Positions 54,045 through 63,695 of a stretch of 64,000 nt of DNA are shown here, piece by piece; position 1 is the first letter of the stretch, and each line of letters opens with the position of its first letter. A program made the translations under genes and the position numbers. The DNA is taken from contig NZ_JALKAN010000001.1 of the NCBI RefSeq assembly GCF_023015965.1, forward strand, positions 1,324,160 to 1,388,159, in the 5' to 3' direction. This DNA comes from Allomuricauda sp. F6463D. GTDB lineage: Bacteria; Bacteroidota; Bacteroidia; Flavobacteriales; Flavobacteriaceae. The notes beneath the pieces are model-generated. The model worked only from the letters and a program-made list of their open reading frames with translations, had not been told where the DNA came from and searched no databases.

Positions 54045-55313
54045 ATGGTAGATTTATTGCTTGGACTCCAATGGGGAGACGAAGGAAAAGGTAAAATTGT
54101 TGATGTACTGACCAAGGAATACGATATTATCGCCCGGTTTCAAGGAGGCCCTAATGCAGGACACACCTTGGAATTTGATGGTATAAAACACGTTTTACAT
54201 ACAATTCCATCTGGTATTTTTCACAAAAACGCCATCAATATTGTTGGGAACGGAGTTGTAATAGATCCAGTTATCTTCAAGAAAGAACTGGACAATTTGG
54301 AAAAATTCAATATTGATATTGAATCCAAACTCTTTATATCTCGTAAAGCGCACTTGATTTTGCCAACACATCGTTTGCTGGACGCCGCTTCGGAAGCATC
54401 TAAAGGAAAAGCAAAAATTGGGTCTACCCTTAAGGGGATTGGCCCCACATATATGGACAAAACTGGGCGTAATGGTATGCGTGTCGGTGATTTGGAATTT
54501 GATGACTGGAAGACAAAATACCGTGCCTTGGCCGATAAGCATGAGGCCATGATCGATTTTTACAATGTAGACATCCAATACAATCTCGCCGAGCTGGAAG
54601 CTGAATTCTGTGAAGGAGTTGAAACACTTAAAAAACTGACCTTTATTGATAGCGAGGAGTATATTTTCAAAGCTCAGGCCGAAGGCAAGAAAATTTTGGC
54701 AGAAGGTGCGCAAGGCTCTTTGTTGGATATTGATTTTGGAACCTACCCCTTTGTAACTTCTTCTAATACTACAGCCGCGGGTGCATGTACCGGATTGGGA
54801 GTAGCTCCAAATAAAGTTAAAAGAGTATTGGGAATATTCAAAGCTTATACTACCCGTGTAGGTAGTGGCCCCTTCCCTACCGAGCTTTTTGATGAGGATG
54901 GAGCCAAAATGGCAAAAATAGGTAACGAATTTGGGGCAACCACGGGAAGGCCAAGGCGTTGTGGTTGGTTGGATCTAGTCGCTTTAAAATATGCAGTTCA
55001 AATTAATGGGGTAACCGAATTAATAATGATGAAAGCTGATGTTTTGAGCGGATTTGACACTATTAAAATCTGTACGGCCTATAATTATAAAGGAGAAGAA
55101 ATTGAACATTTGCCCTACAATATTGAAGAAGAACACGTATCTCCTGTGTTCGCTGAAATGAAAGGGTGGTCCAAAGACCTCACAGGACTTTCAAAAGTGG
55201 AAGAATTACCAGCTGCTTTAAATGATTATATCACATTCTTGGAAGAGCAGTTGCATGTTCCCATTAAAATAGTCTCAGTAGGTCCAGACAGGCTTCAAAC
55301 CATACATAGATAA
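54045..55313 (+). CDS. purA: Adenylosuccinate synthetase
   Basis: A 422-residue enzyme joining IMP and aspartate with GTP in AMP synthesis. N-terminal L-G-L-Q-W-G-D-E-G-K-G-K and R-F-Q-G-G-P-N-A-G-H-T are the P-loop and catalytic blocks, G-I-G-P-T-Y-M-D-K near residue 132 is the IMP site and the T-T-G-R-P-R-R-C-G-W block near 297 binds aspartate. Twelve bases after the Fur-family gene, so likely in one transcript. Confidence 0.97.
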   Translation: MVDLLLGLQWGDEGKGKIVDVLTKEYDIIARFQGGPNAGHTLEFDGIKHVLHTIPSGIFHKNAINIVGNGVVIDPVIFKKELDNLEKFNIDIESKLFISRKAHLILPTHRLLDAASEASKGKAKIGSTLKGIGPTYMDKTGRNGMRVGDLEFDDWKTKYRALADKHEAMIDFYNVDIQYNLAELEAEFCEGVETLKKLTFIDSEEYIFKAQAEGKKILAEGAQGSLLDIDFGTYPFVTSSNTTAAGACTGLGVAPNKVKRVLGIFKAYTTRVGSGPFPTELFDEDGAKMAKIGNEFGATTGRPRRCGWLDLVALKYAVQINGVTELIMMKADVLSGFDTIKICTAYNYKGEEIEHLPYNIEEEHVSPVFAEMKGWSKDLTGLSKVEELPAALNDYITFLEEQLHVPIKIVSVGPDRLQTIHR

Positions 55314-55348
55314 GTCTCGGTTTTTTGTTGATTTTTCAGTAACTTTTA

Positions 55349-55371
55349 TGTCCAATTTCCAATACTGGACA
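55349..55371. repeat. Inverted repeat upstream of the GH97 gene
   Basis: TGTCCA and TGGACA arms separated by 11 bases, about 40-60 bases before the GH97 start. A candidate operator for a dimeric regulator; no other support. Confidence 0.35.
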
Positions 55372-55412
55372 TTAATTAATTACACATATATAATTGACTG
55401 AAAATCAATATA

Positions 55413-57527
55413 ATGAAAAAAACTATTACTCTTCTATTATTAATAGGAAGTATCCTTTCCTGCACTAAAGAATCCACTCCGTTATCGGTTACATCACCAA
55501 ATGGGTCAAATTCTATAAATTTTCACTTGTCGGAAGATGGCTCACCTTACTATTTTGTCAATCATAACAATAAAATTGTTATCGATTCTTCTTCAATGGG
55601 ATTTGATTTTAAAGACCAAAACGCTTTAAAATCAAACCTCAATATCATCAATTCAACTGCAAAGACGGTCAATGAAACTTGGGAAATGCCCTGGGGCGAA
55701 CAAAAGGAAGTGGTGAACCATTATAATGAATTGGTCGTTGAGCTTGAAGAAGCAGTTGCTCCCAACCGCAAACTCAATATCTATTTTAGGGCATACAATG
55801 ACGGAATAGGCTTCCGCTACGAGTTTATGCAGCAGCACGGGATTGACAGTATCATCATATTAGATGAAAATACTGAATTTCAACTTACAGAAGACTACAC
55901 ATCATGGTGGATTCCAGGGGATTGGGATATTTATGAGCATTTGTACAACACCACAAAAATTTCCGAAATAGATGCCATTTCCAAACGTAACAACGCGGAC
56001 CTTAAACAAACTTATATCCCTGAAAACGCAGTAAACACACCCGTTACCATGCGAGGTGAAGATGGTCTACACTTAAGTTTCCACGAAGCCAATCTCACTG
56101 ATTATGCCGGCATGACGCTAAAAGTGGACAATGAATCGCTGTTGCTGACAAGTGAATTGGTAGGCTCTGGAAGATCAGGTTACAAAGTAAAAAGAGAGCT
56201 GCCCTTTAAAACACCTTGGAGGACTGTCCAAATTGCAGACAAAGCCAGTGAACTAATTGAGTCCAAACTAATCGTCAATCTTAACGAACCTAACAAATTG
56301 GGAGATGTAAGCTGGTTCGAACCAAAAAAATATGTTGGTATTTGGTGGGAGATGCACCTTGGTAAATCCACTTGGGACTATGCAGGTTCGCAAGATATGG
56401 GGACGTTTACCGAAGATGTAAAACCAACCGGTAAGCATGGTGCAACAACCGAGAACACGAAAAGGTATATCGATTTTGCTTCTGAAAACAATATTAAGGG
56501 AGTTTTGGTAGAGGGTTGGAACACGGGTTGGGAACACTGGGTAGGTTTTGAGGATCGTGAAGGTGTTTTCGACTTTATAACACCCTATCCTGATTATGAT
56601 TTGGAAGGTCTGAACAAATATGCCAAAGAAAAGGGGGTGGAAATCATTATGCACCACGAAACCTCAGCTGCACCTAGAACTTATGAACAACAATTGGATA
56701 CTGCATACCAGTTAATGAACAAATTGGGCATACATTCCGTTAAAACCGGATATGTTGGCAAAATAATTCCGAAAGGGGAATACCACCATGGACAATGGAT
56801 GGTCAACCATTACAGAAAAGTACTGGAAACTGCCGCCAAATACAATGTTGCCATAAACGCCCACGAACCCATAAAAGCGACCGGACTACGAAGAACTTAT
56901 CCGAACGCAATCTCTCGCGAAGGATTGAGAGGACAAGAGTTCAATGCTTGGTCCGCAGATGGCGGAAACCCAGCAGAACATTTACCCATCGTGGCATTTA
57001 CCCGAATGTTGGCCGGCCCCATAGATTTTACGCCCGGTGTTTTTGATATTGAACTTCCCACAAAAGAAAATAACCGTGTAAGTACCACAATTGCCCAACA
57101 ATTGGCATTGTACGTGGTAATTTATAGTCCTGTTCAAATGGCATCCGACCTTCCTGAAAATTATGAAAACCAACCTGCTTTACAATTTATCCGAGATGTC
57201 GGGGTAGATTGGGACCAAACCAAAGTATTGAACGGAGAGGTTGGTGACTATGTAACCATTGCACGTAAAGAGAGAAAAACAGGTAACTGGTTTATTGGTG
57301 GAATCACTGACGAAAACGCAAGGGAAATTACTATAGGTTTTGATTTTTTGGATGATGGAACCGACTACGAAGCTATTATTTACAAAGATGCGGAAGATGC
57401 ACATTATAAAAACAATCCAACGGCCATTGCCATTGAAAACATCAATATTGATAAAGGTTCTACTTTAACTGTTCCGATGGCAGAAGGTGGAGGATTTGCC
57501 ATCAGCCTGATTAAGAAAAATAATTGA
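55413..57527 (+). CDS. Glycoside hydrolase family 97, SusB-like alpha-glucosidase lipoprotein
   Basis: A 704-residue lipoprotein (I-G-S-I-L-S-C-T; cysteine at about residue 17). Domains: N-terminal beta-sandwich (about 25-285), a TIM barrel (about 290-600) and a C-terminal sandwich. The barrel shows G-V-L-V-E-G-W-N-T-G-W-E near 368, V-K-T-G-Y-V-G near 446, G-E456-Y-H-H-G-Q-W and N-A-H-E485-P. In GH97, Glu residues in these blocks mark the inverting, calcium-dependent SusB type rather than the Asp-nucleophile retaining type (family knowledge), so an alpha-glucosidase is most likely. No SusCD pair is adjacent. Confidence 0.92.
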   Translation: MKKTITLLLLIGSILSCTKESTPLSVTSPNGSNSINFHLSEDGSPYYFVNHNNKIVIDSSSMGFDFKDQNALKSNLNIINSTAKTVNETWEMPWGEQKEVVNHYNELVVELEEAVAPNRKLNIYFRAYNDGIGFRYEFMQQHGIDSIIILDENTEFQLTEDYTSWWIPGDWDIYEHLYNTTKISEIDAISKRNNADLKQTYIPENAVNTPVTMRGEDGLHLSFHEANLTDYAGMTLKVDNESLLLTSELVGSGRSGYKVKRELPFKTPWRTVQIADKASELIESKLIVNLNEPNKLGDVSWFEPKKYVGIWWEMHLGKSTWDYAGSQDMGTFTEDVKPTGKHGATTENTKRYIDFASENNIKGVLVEGWNTGWEHWVGFEDREGVFDFITPYPDYDLEGLNKYAKEKGVEIIMHHETSAAPRTYEQQLDTAYQLMNKLGIHSVKTGYVGKIIPKGEYHHGQWMVNHYRKVLETAAKYNVAINAHEPIKATGLRRTYPNAISREGLRGQEFNAWSADGGNPAEHLPIVAFTRMLAGPIDFTPGVFDIELPTKENNRVSTTIAQQLALYVVIYSPVQMASDLPENYENQPALQFIRDVGVDWDQTKVLNGEVGDYVTIARKERKTGNWFIGGITDENAREITIGFDFLDDGTDYEAIIYKDAEDAHYKNNPTAIAIENINIDKGSTLTVPMAEGGGFAISLIKKNN

Positions 57528-57543
57528 TTTTCATCTATTTAAA

Positions 57544-57557
57544 GTGATTAATATCAC
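57544..57557. promoter_or_regulatory. CRP/FNR-type palindrome before dps
   Basis: GTGA-N6-TCAC followed by A, the half-site spacing of CRP/FNR-family operators. Its centre is about 40 bases upstream of the transcription start predicted from the -7 element at 57580, the class II activation position. Confidence 0.45.
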
Positions 57558-57579
57558 AATAGAGACAGCGTACGTTTTT

Positions 57580-57587
57580 TACCTTTG
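57580..57587 (+). promoter_or_regulatory. Bacteroidota -7 promoter element before dps
   Basis: TACCTTTG, perfect match to TAnnTTTG, 22 bases before the dps ATG. There is no TTG at the -33 distance, consistent with a promoter that depends on an activator. Confidence 0.55.
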
Positions 57588-57609
57588 AATCAAATTAAAA
57601 TAAAAAATC

Positions 57610-58089
57610 ATGACAGATAAACTAAATCAAATAGGTCTCGACAAAAAAGCATCAAGCGACCTTTCCGACAAATTGAATGAACTTTTGGCCAATTATCAAA
57701 TATTCTACATGAACGCCCGTGGATTTCATTGGAACATTAAAGGTGAAAAGTTTTTTGAACTCCATATAAAATTTGAAGAACTTTATAATGATTCACTAAT
57801 AAAAATTGATGAAATCGCAGAAAGAATTTTAACCCTAGGATTTACCCCGCTCCACAACTACGGCGATTATTCCGGGCTATCCAAGATTAAAGCCGCAAAG
57901 AATGTATCAAATGGCAGGGAAGCCGTTCAGGCAATTTTAAACGGGTATGAGGTTCTTCTTCCTTTGGAAAGAGAACTATTGGAAATGGCCGGAGATTCTG
58001 GAGATGAAGGTACCAATGCCCTAATGAGCGATTATATCCGTGAACAGGAAAAATTGATTTGGATGTACTCAGCATTTATGAACAATTAA
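57610..58089 (+). CDS. dps: Dps-family DNA-binding ferritin-like protein
   Basis: A 159-residue four-helix protein forming a dodecamer that oxidises and stores iron and protects DNA in starvation or oxidative stress. The ferroxidase residues are visible: A-R-G-F-H-W-N near residue 38 (His) and L-H-I-K-F-E-E-L-Y near 54 and the D-E-I-A-E-R block near 66 with the Asp and Glu ligands. The lysine-containing N-terminus may bind DNA. Single-gene unit with its own promoter and a strong terminator. Confidence 0.95.
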   Translation: MTDKLNQIGLDKKASSDLSDKLNELLANYQIFYMNARGFHWNIKGEKFFELHIKFEELYNDSLIKIDEIAERILTLGFTPLHNYGDYSGLSKIKAAKNVSNGREAVQAILNGYEVLLPLERELLEMAGDSGDEGTNALMSDYIREQEKLIWMYSAFMNN

Positions 58090-58157
58090 TTCTATTATAA
58101 AATTAAAATTTGAGCGATTTCGTGGTATAATCTTAAATCCTACGACAATCATATATT

Positions 58158-58200
58158 AAAATTGCCCAGAAAACTGGTAACCAGTTTTCTGGGCAATTTT
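58158..58200. terminator. Terminator of dps, 21-bp perfect stem
   Basis: A 43-base palindrome with 21-base perfect arms around a single central A, with core TTGCCCAG / CTGGGCAA and A/T tails, 68 bases after the dps stop. Confidence 0.88.
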
Positions 58201-58331
58201 ATTTTATTTGGTCCTATTCCTCTTCGGTTAAAATAATGACCATGAGATACTATTTGCTTTATGTAAGCTTTACCAAACTCTGATTTCCTAAAGCTTTCCA
58301 AATGGATATGTGCAACTTCGGTTAAAAATCC

Positions 58332-58339
58332 TACTTTTG
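58332..58339 (+). promoter_or_regulatory. Bacteroidota -7 promoter element before the ostA-like gene
   Basis: TACTTTTG, perfect match to TAnnTTTG, 11 bases before the ATG, predicting a leader of only about 6-10 bases. The rest of the 58201-58350 gap shows nothing recognisable. Confidence 0.45.
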
Positions 58340-58350
58340 GGCAAAATTTC

Positions 58351-60054
58351 ATGAAATTGAAAAGCATTTCATTTTTCATCCTATTTCTTTTGGCTTTTGG
58401 CGCACCTGCCCAAGAACAGCAGCCCGAGGAAGGGAGACAAATCAACATTGTCTACGGAGCCAACTTTACGAAAGATGAAGCTCAATTCCCCGGTGCTTCC
58501 ATTTTCAGTAAGGATGACGAACGACAAGTACAATTTGAACACCAGGGAGCCGACCTTTGGTGCGACATTGCCATATTCTACACCAAAGAAAACCGTTTGA
58601 AGGCCATTGGCAATATTCGCCTGCAACAAGGTGATTCCATTGAAATGAATAGCGGTAAAATGGATTATGATGGAAATACCAAACTGGCCAAAGCTTGGGA
58701 AAAAGTAGACCTAACCAATGGTCAGATGACATTGGTTACCGACACGCTTTATTTTGATCGAGAAAAGCAACAGGCTTACTATAATTCGGGTGGAAAAGTA
58801 GTAGATTCTGCTAACATACTCACGAGTAAAGTAGGTACTTATTTCATGACTCCAAAAAAGTATCAGTTTCAAAGAAATGTACATATAGACAATCCCGATT
58901 ACGTAATCGATTCCGAACAACTGGATTATTATACAACCTCAAAGAACGCTTATATGTATGGCCCTTCTACCATTACCGGAGAGGAATATAAAATATATTG
59001 TGAGCGAGGCTTTTACAATACAACCATCGAACAAGGTTATGGCATTAAAAATACCCGCATTGATTATGACAATAAGATTATAGAGGGTGACAGTCTTTAT
59101 TTTGATAAGGCCACGGAGTTTGCTTCGGCCACCAACAACATAAAAATTACGGACACCATTAACAATGGGGTGATCAAAGCTCACTATGCCGAAGTGCACA
59201 AAGCCAAAGACTCTGTTTTTGCCACCAAAAGAGCAGTCTCTATTAGTTTAGTGGAAAAAGATTCACTATACATGCATGGGGACACTTTAATGGTGACGGG
59301 TAAAGAAGAAGAAAGAATCCTTAGAGCATTTAGAAATGCCAAATTCTATAAAACCGATTTGAGTGGCAAGTGTGATTCCATACATTTTAATGAGAAAACA
59401 GGCATCACTCAATTGATAACCGAACCCGTCTTATGGAATGTGGATAATCAAATTACCGGAGACAGTATTCATCTAATATCCGACACGGCAACCGACAAGT
59501 TGGACTCACTCAAGGTTATAGATAATGCCTTTATTATTTCATTGGACACTATAAGTGGAACTGGGTACAATCAAGCGAAGGGTAAAAATCTATTTGGAAA
59601 ATTTATAGAAAATGAGTTGAAAATCATCGATTTGGTACAAAATACCGAAGTCATTTATTATGTGTACAATGATGACGAAGAACTTGTTGGAATAGATAAA
59701 ACCATTTGTAGCAAGATAAGGCTGCTCATGGCCAATAACGACATTGAAGACATCACCTTTTTTGTAACTCCGGATGGAGATATATTCCCTGAAACTGACT
59801 TACCTGTTGATAGTCGAAAATTAAAAGGCTTTGTTTGGCGTGGGGATGAACGAATTCGGTCCAAAGAAGAAATTTTTGATGATGATGACAACAACATTGA
59901 ACTAGTTAAAATTCAAGGTATCGACAATCCCATTGATATTGATGCAGAAGAAAATGAACGCCAGAACAACGAGAACGATCCTATAAATGCTCCAAATACC
60001 AAAGCAGTAAAACCAAAAAAGCCCGTTCTTACAAAAAAGGAACAAACCCCGTAA
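58351..60054 (+). CDS. OstA/LptA-like protein, LPS transport
   Basis: A 567-residue exported protein (signal peptide ending G-A-P-A-Q) made of beta-jellyroll repeats typical of the OstA/LptA superfamily, with recurring G-D-S-I and Y-x-x-x-x-x-Y-x-x-G-x-V motifs (for example I-R-L-Q-Q-G-D-S-I-E-M-N near residue 90 and D-T-L-Y-F-D near 131). It is much longer than E. coli LptA; Bacteroidota carry such long OstA-like proteins thought to bridge LPS across the periplasm. The C-terminus is acidic then lysine-rich. Stop overlaps the aminotransferase start by one base. Confidence 0.87.
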   Translation: MKLKSISFFILFLLAFGAPAQEQQPEEGRQINIVYGANFTKDEAQFPGASIFSKDDERQVQFEHQGADLWCDIAIFYTKENRLKAIGNIRLQQGDSIEMNSGKMDYDGNTKLAKAWEKVDLTNGQMTLVTDTLYFDREKQQAYYNSGGKVVDSANILTSKVGTYFMTPKKYQFQRNVHIDNPDYVIDSEQLDYYTTSKNAYMYGPSTITGEEYKIYCERGFYNTTIEQGYGIKNTRIDYDNKIIEGDSLYFDKATEFASATNNIKITDTINNGVIKAHYAEVHKAKDSVFATKRAVSISLVEKDSLYMHGDTLMVTGKEEERILRAFRNAKFYKTDLSGKCDSIHFNEKTGITQLITEPVLWNVDNQITGDSIHLISDTATDKLDSLKVIDNAFIISLDTISGTGYNQAKGKNLFGKFIENELKIIDLVQNTEVIYYVYNDDEELVGIDKTICSKIRLLMANNDIEDITFFVTPDGDIFPETDLPVDSRKLKGFVWRGDERIRSKEEIFDDDDNNIELVKIQGIDNPIDIDAEENERQNNENDPINAPNTKAVKPKKPVLTKKEQTP

Positions 60055-61250
60055 TGTCCAAAAGCGATTTTTACACATACCAAGCCCAAACCTCCCCTCA
60101 TCCATTGGCCTTGGAGGTTTCACACGCCAAGGGAAGCTACATCTACGATACAGATGGCAACGCCCATTTGGATTTTGTGGCTGGAGTGTCCGCGTGCAGT
60201 CTGGGACATTGCCATCCAAAAGTTGTGGACGCCGTTAAAACACAAGTGGAAAAATATATGCACGTTATGGTCTATGGTGAGTACGTACAAGAGCCTGCCG
60301 TAGCATATGCAAAGCTATTGGCTTCACACCTTCCGAAGAACTTAAATAGTACGTACTTGGTCAATTCGGGCACTGAGGCAATAGAAGGCGCATTAAAGCT
60401 GGCACGAAGACATACGGGAAGATCACAAATAATTGCAGCGAAAAATGCCTATCATGGAAATACCATGGGTAGTTTGAGCCTTATGGGGCTGGAAGAGCGA
60501 AAAAGCGCTTTCCGACCGTTGATTCCAGCTATTCGGTTTATCCAATTCAATTCTGATGAAGAACTGAAAAAAATCAACGAAAAAACAGCCGCTGTAGTAT
60601 TGGAAACCATTCAAGGTGGAGCCGGATTCATTTTGCCAAAAAACGGTTATTTGGAAAAGGTTCAAAAACGCTGTAATGAAGTCGGTGCCCTGTTGATTTT
60701 GGACGAAATTCAACCCGGTTTTGGCCGAACTGGTAAATTGTTCGCTTTTGAGCACTTTAACTGTACTCCAGATATTCTGGTTATCGGAAAGGGAATGGCC
60801 TCTGGATTGCCCGTGGGTGCTTTTGTTTCATCCAAAGAGTTGATGGCCGATTTAAAGGACAGTCCCAAATTTGGTCATATTACAACTTTTGGGGGGAATC
60901 CTGTAATCGCTGCAGCGAGTTTGGCTACATTAAAAGAAATAACCGAAACCAATATAATCCCACAAATTTTAGAAAAAGAAACACTGTTCCGAAATAAGCT
61001 AAAACATCCTCTGATAAAAGAGATAAGAGGTAAAGGGTTAATGCTCGCTCCTATTATGGAGAACAAGGAAATAGCCGACTATTTGGTTCTAGAGGCCACT
61101 AAAAAAGGTTTGATACTTTTTTGGCTATTGTTCGAGCCCAAAGCAGTGAGAATATCACCACCTTTAACCATATCATTGAAAGAAATCGAGGAGGGATGCG
61201 ACCAAATCCTCAGTATTTTAAACAGCTACAAATCCGAAGCTGTTAACTAA
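60054..61250 (+). CDS. Class III PLP-dependent aminotransferase (acetylornithine/ornithine-type)
   Basis: A 398-residue enzyme. It has the N-terminal D-x-D-G-N-A-H-L-D-F-V-A-G-V near residue 31, V-N-S-G-T-E-A-I-E-G-A near 102, D-E-I-Q-P-G-F-G-R-T near 220 and the PLP lysine in V-I-G-K-G-M-A-S-G near 244, followed by T-F-G-G-N-P-V near 280. Substrate is not fixed by sequence; neighbours do not form an arginine cluster. Translationally coupled to the OstA-like gene by a TAATG overlap. Confidence 0.92.
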   Translation: MSKSDFYTYQAQTSPHPLALEVSHAKGSYIYDTDGNAHLDFVAGVSACSLGHCHPKVVDAVKTQVEKYMHVMVYGEYVQEPAVAYAKLLASHLPKNLNSTYLVNSGTEAIEGALKLARRHTGRSQIIAAKNAYHGNTMGSLSLMGLEERKSAFRPLIPAIRFIQFNSDEELKKINEKTAAVVLETIQGGAGFILPKNGYLEKVQKRCNEVGALLILDEIQPGFGRTGKLFAFEHFNCTPDILVIGKGMASGLPVGAFVSSKELMADLKDSPKFGHITTFGGNPVIAAASLATLKEITETNIIPQILEKETLFRNKLKHPLIKEIRGKGLMLAPIMENKEIADYLVLEATKKGLILFWLLFEPKAVRISPPLTISLKEIEEGCDQILSILNSYKSEAVN

Positions 61251-61336
61251 TTTGTTGATAACATACCCCGAATTTTGACTTAAACAGAACCACAAAGGGT
61301 TAATTTTAAGTCCATAGTTCAACCAAAAACGTTTCT

Positions 61337-62737
61337 ATGGCGTTAGAATCTAACGAATATCCAGACAAATCCATAAACAAGTTTGAGTCCATGCTCAAGA
61401 CGGATGACGTCTATTTCTTTGATGCGGAGGACTTTGAGGAAATTGTACACTACTATTTGAACAATGGTAAAGTTTCCTTGGGAAAAAAAGCCATTCAAAT
61501 TGGATTGGAACAGCACCCTAATTCAATGGAATTAAAACTATTACAAGTAGAAGTTTTAGCTTTTGAAGACAAGTTTGATGCTGCCGAAACGCTTCTAGAT
61601 GAAATTCAGACCATTAATTCCGGTAATGAAGAAGTTTATATCCAACGTGCCAATATTCGTTCCAAACAAGATAAACACCAGGAAGCAGTAAATTTATTAT
61701 TGGAAGCATTGGATATAACCGACCACTCTTTCGATATTCACTCACTGTTGGGAATGGAATATCTTTTTATGGATAATTATGAGCAAGCCAAACTCAGCTT
61801 TATGCGCTGTGTAGAAATGGACGATCAAGATTATTCATCCCTTTATAACGTGGTGTACTGTTTTGAATTTTTGGAAGATTTTGATGGTAGTATTCATTAT
61901 CTCAACGACTATTTGGAACGCAACCCTTATTGCGAAGTGGCCTGGCACCAATTGGGTAAAATGTATCTGGCCAAAAAATTGTACATAGAAGCTTTAACTG
62001 CTTTTGATTTTGCCGTTATTTCAGATGATTCCTTTATCGGCGCCTACTTTGAGAAAGGCAAAGTCCTGGAAAAATTGGGCCGGTACAACGAAGCCATTGA
62101 GAACTATGAATCCACCATTGCCATTGAGGACCCAACTTCATATGCCTTTCTTCGTTTAGGCAAATGCCACGAAAAATTGGGAAACTACGATTTAGCCAAA
62201 CATTATTATTACCATACCGTTCACGAAGACCCTTTATTGGATAAAGGTTGGTTGGCCATCACTGATTTCTATTTTAAACAAAAAAATCATGAGAAGGCTT
62301 TATACTACATTAATAAAGCCATAAATATTGACGGAGAAAACCCAAAATATTGGAAAAAAGCAGGTAGGATCTATTTTGCCATGAACAATATGGACGAGGC
62401 CGACTTTGCCTATAAACAAACCGTTGAATTGGGCAACTATGAATTGGAAACATGGAGCAACTGGGCAGAAGTACTCAACAAAATCGGCGATTATAATTCC
62501 GCAATCGAAGTTTTATCACAAGGATTGGAATTTTATCCAGACCACGTAGACCTAACTTATAAATTAGCAGGTATTTATTTAAAAAATGATGATTTAGACC
62601 AAGCAAAAACGATTTTATCCAAGGCCATGAAATTGGATATTGGTAAATTGCAGCAATTTGAAAAAGAGTTCCCGGAATTCATCGAAGTTGATTGGGTCAA
62701 AATGCTGGTTTCACAAATTAGGAAAACTGCAAAGTAA
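61337..62737 (+). CDS. Cytoplasmic tetratricopeptide-repeat protein
   Basis: A 466-residue protein consisting of about a dozen TPR units (for example A-W-H-Q-L-G-K-M-Y-L-A-K-K-L-Y-I-E-A-L near residue 203, and Y-N-E-A-I-E-N-Y-E-S-T near 250). No signal peptide or membrane helix, so a cytosolic scaffold is likely. Partners are unknown. It is 86 bases after the aminotransferase and 21 bases before the first DUF368 gene. Confidence 0.88.
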   Translation: MALESNEYPDKSINKFESMLKTDDVYFFDAEDFEEIVHYYLNNGKVSLGKKAIQIGLEQHPNSMELKLLQVEVLAFEDKFDAAETLLDEIQTINSGNEEVYIQRANIRSKQDKHQEAVNLLLEALDITDHSFDIHSLLGMEYLFMDNYEQAKLSFMRCVEMDDQDYSSLYNVVYCFEFLEDFDGSIHYLNDYLERNPYCEVAWHQLGKMYLAKKLYIEALTAFDFAVISDDSFIGAYFEKGKVLEKLGRYNEAIENYESTIAIEDPTSYAFLRLGKCHEKLGNYDLAKHYYYHTVHEDPLLDKGWLAITDFYFKQKNHEKALYYINKAINIDGENPKYWKKAGRIYFAMNNMDEADFAYKQTVELGNYELETWSNWAEVLNKIGDYNSAIEVLSQGLEFYPDHVDLTYKLAGIYLKNDDLDQAKTILSKAMKLDIGKLQQFEKEFPEFIEVDWVKMLVSQIRKTAK

Positions 62738-62758
62738 CCCCACCTTATTTCCAAATTC

Positions 62759-63676
62759 ATGCAAGCACGTCGTATAGTTGACTACATTTTTGTTACGCTA
62801 AAAGGAATGGCCATGGGAGCCGCAGATGTAGTCCCCGGAGTATCGGGAGGAACTATTGCCTTTATATCTGGTATTTATGAAGAGCTCATAACTTCTATAA
62901 ACAATATCGATTTTTCCCTAATTTCGATTTTACGACAAGACGGCATTAAAGCTGTTTGGAAAAAAGTAAATGGCAATTTTTTATTGGCTCTTTTTTTAGG
63001 AATATTTATCAGTGTACTTTCCTTGGCAAAATTCTTGAGCTGGTTATTGGAAAACGAGCCTATTTTACTCTGGTCATTTTTCTTTGGACTTGTGGTTGCT
63101 TCCATCTTTTTAGTAGGGAAAGAAATTTCCAAATGGACAATTGGTACAATCGTCGTACTGATTTTTGGTGCTGCTCTGGCATTCTTCATCACGGAACTGC
63201 CAGCAAGTGAAAATGTGGACAGTCTGCCCTATTTATTTTTATCCGGTGCATTGGCAATATGCGCTATGATACTTCCCGGTATTTCCGGTGCTTTTATATT
63301 GGTTCTTTTAGGGTCTTACAAAACCATTTTGGATGCCGTTCACGAAAGAGATATCAAAATTATACTTACGGTGGGTGTAGGCGCAATTTTTGGTCTACTG
63401 AGCTTTGCCCGATTGCTGAAATGGATGTTCAACAATTACAAAAACATAACTTTAGCACTTTTAACGGGGTTTATCCTGGGCTCCCTGAACAAAATTTGGC
63501 CATGGAAAAAGGTGCTGGAAAGCAAAACATTTGGAGAAAAGGTTATTGTGGTCGATGAAATGAACATACTACCACACGCTTTTGAGGGAGATAACAAATT
63601 AATGCTTGCCATTTTATTAGCCGTCCTAGGTTTTTCACTTATTTTTATACTGGAAAAATTAGCCTCCAAAAAATAA
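62759..63676 (+). CDS. DUF368 family membrane protein (first of tandem pair)
   Basis: A 305-residue polytopic protein with eight or so membrane helices. The DUF368 signature is duplicated within the chain: K-G-M-A-M-G-A-A-D-V-V-P-G-V-S-G-G near residue 14 and I-C-A-M-I-L-P-G-I-S-G-A near 169, suggesting internal pseudo-symmetry. DUF368 proteins belong to the polyprenyl-phosphate flippase group PopT by recent work known to me; whether this holds here is inference. Followed 19 bases later by a second copy. Confidence 0.88.
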   Translation: MQARRIVDYIFVTLKGMAMGAADVVPGVSGGTIAFISGIYEELITSINNIDFSLISILRQDGIKAVWKKVNGNFLLALFLGIFISVLSLAKFLSWLLENEPILLWSFFFGLVVASIFLVGKEISKWTIGTIVVLIFGAALAFFITELPASENVDSLPYLFLSGALAICAMILPGISGAFILVLLGSYKTILDAVHERDIKIILTVGVGAIFGLLSFARLLKWMFNNYKNITLALLTGFILGSLNKIWPWKKVLESKTFGEKVIVVDEMNILPHAFEGDNKLMLAILLAVLGFSLIFILEKLASKK

Positions 63677-63695
63677 GGGAAACCCACTTAGGTAT

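Noticed and set aside
54195..54713. 172-codon open frame antisense to purA
   Set aside because: purA is intact and conserved through this stretch; the antisense frame is a shadow.
58149..58448. 99-codon minus-strand frame between dps and the ostA-like gene
   Set aside because: It overlaps the dps terminator and the ostA-like signal peptide and matches no family I know.
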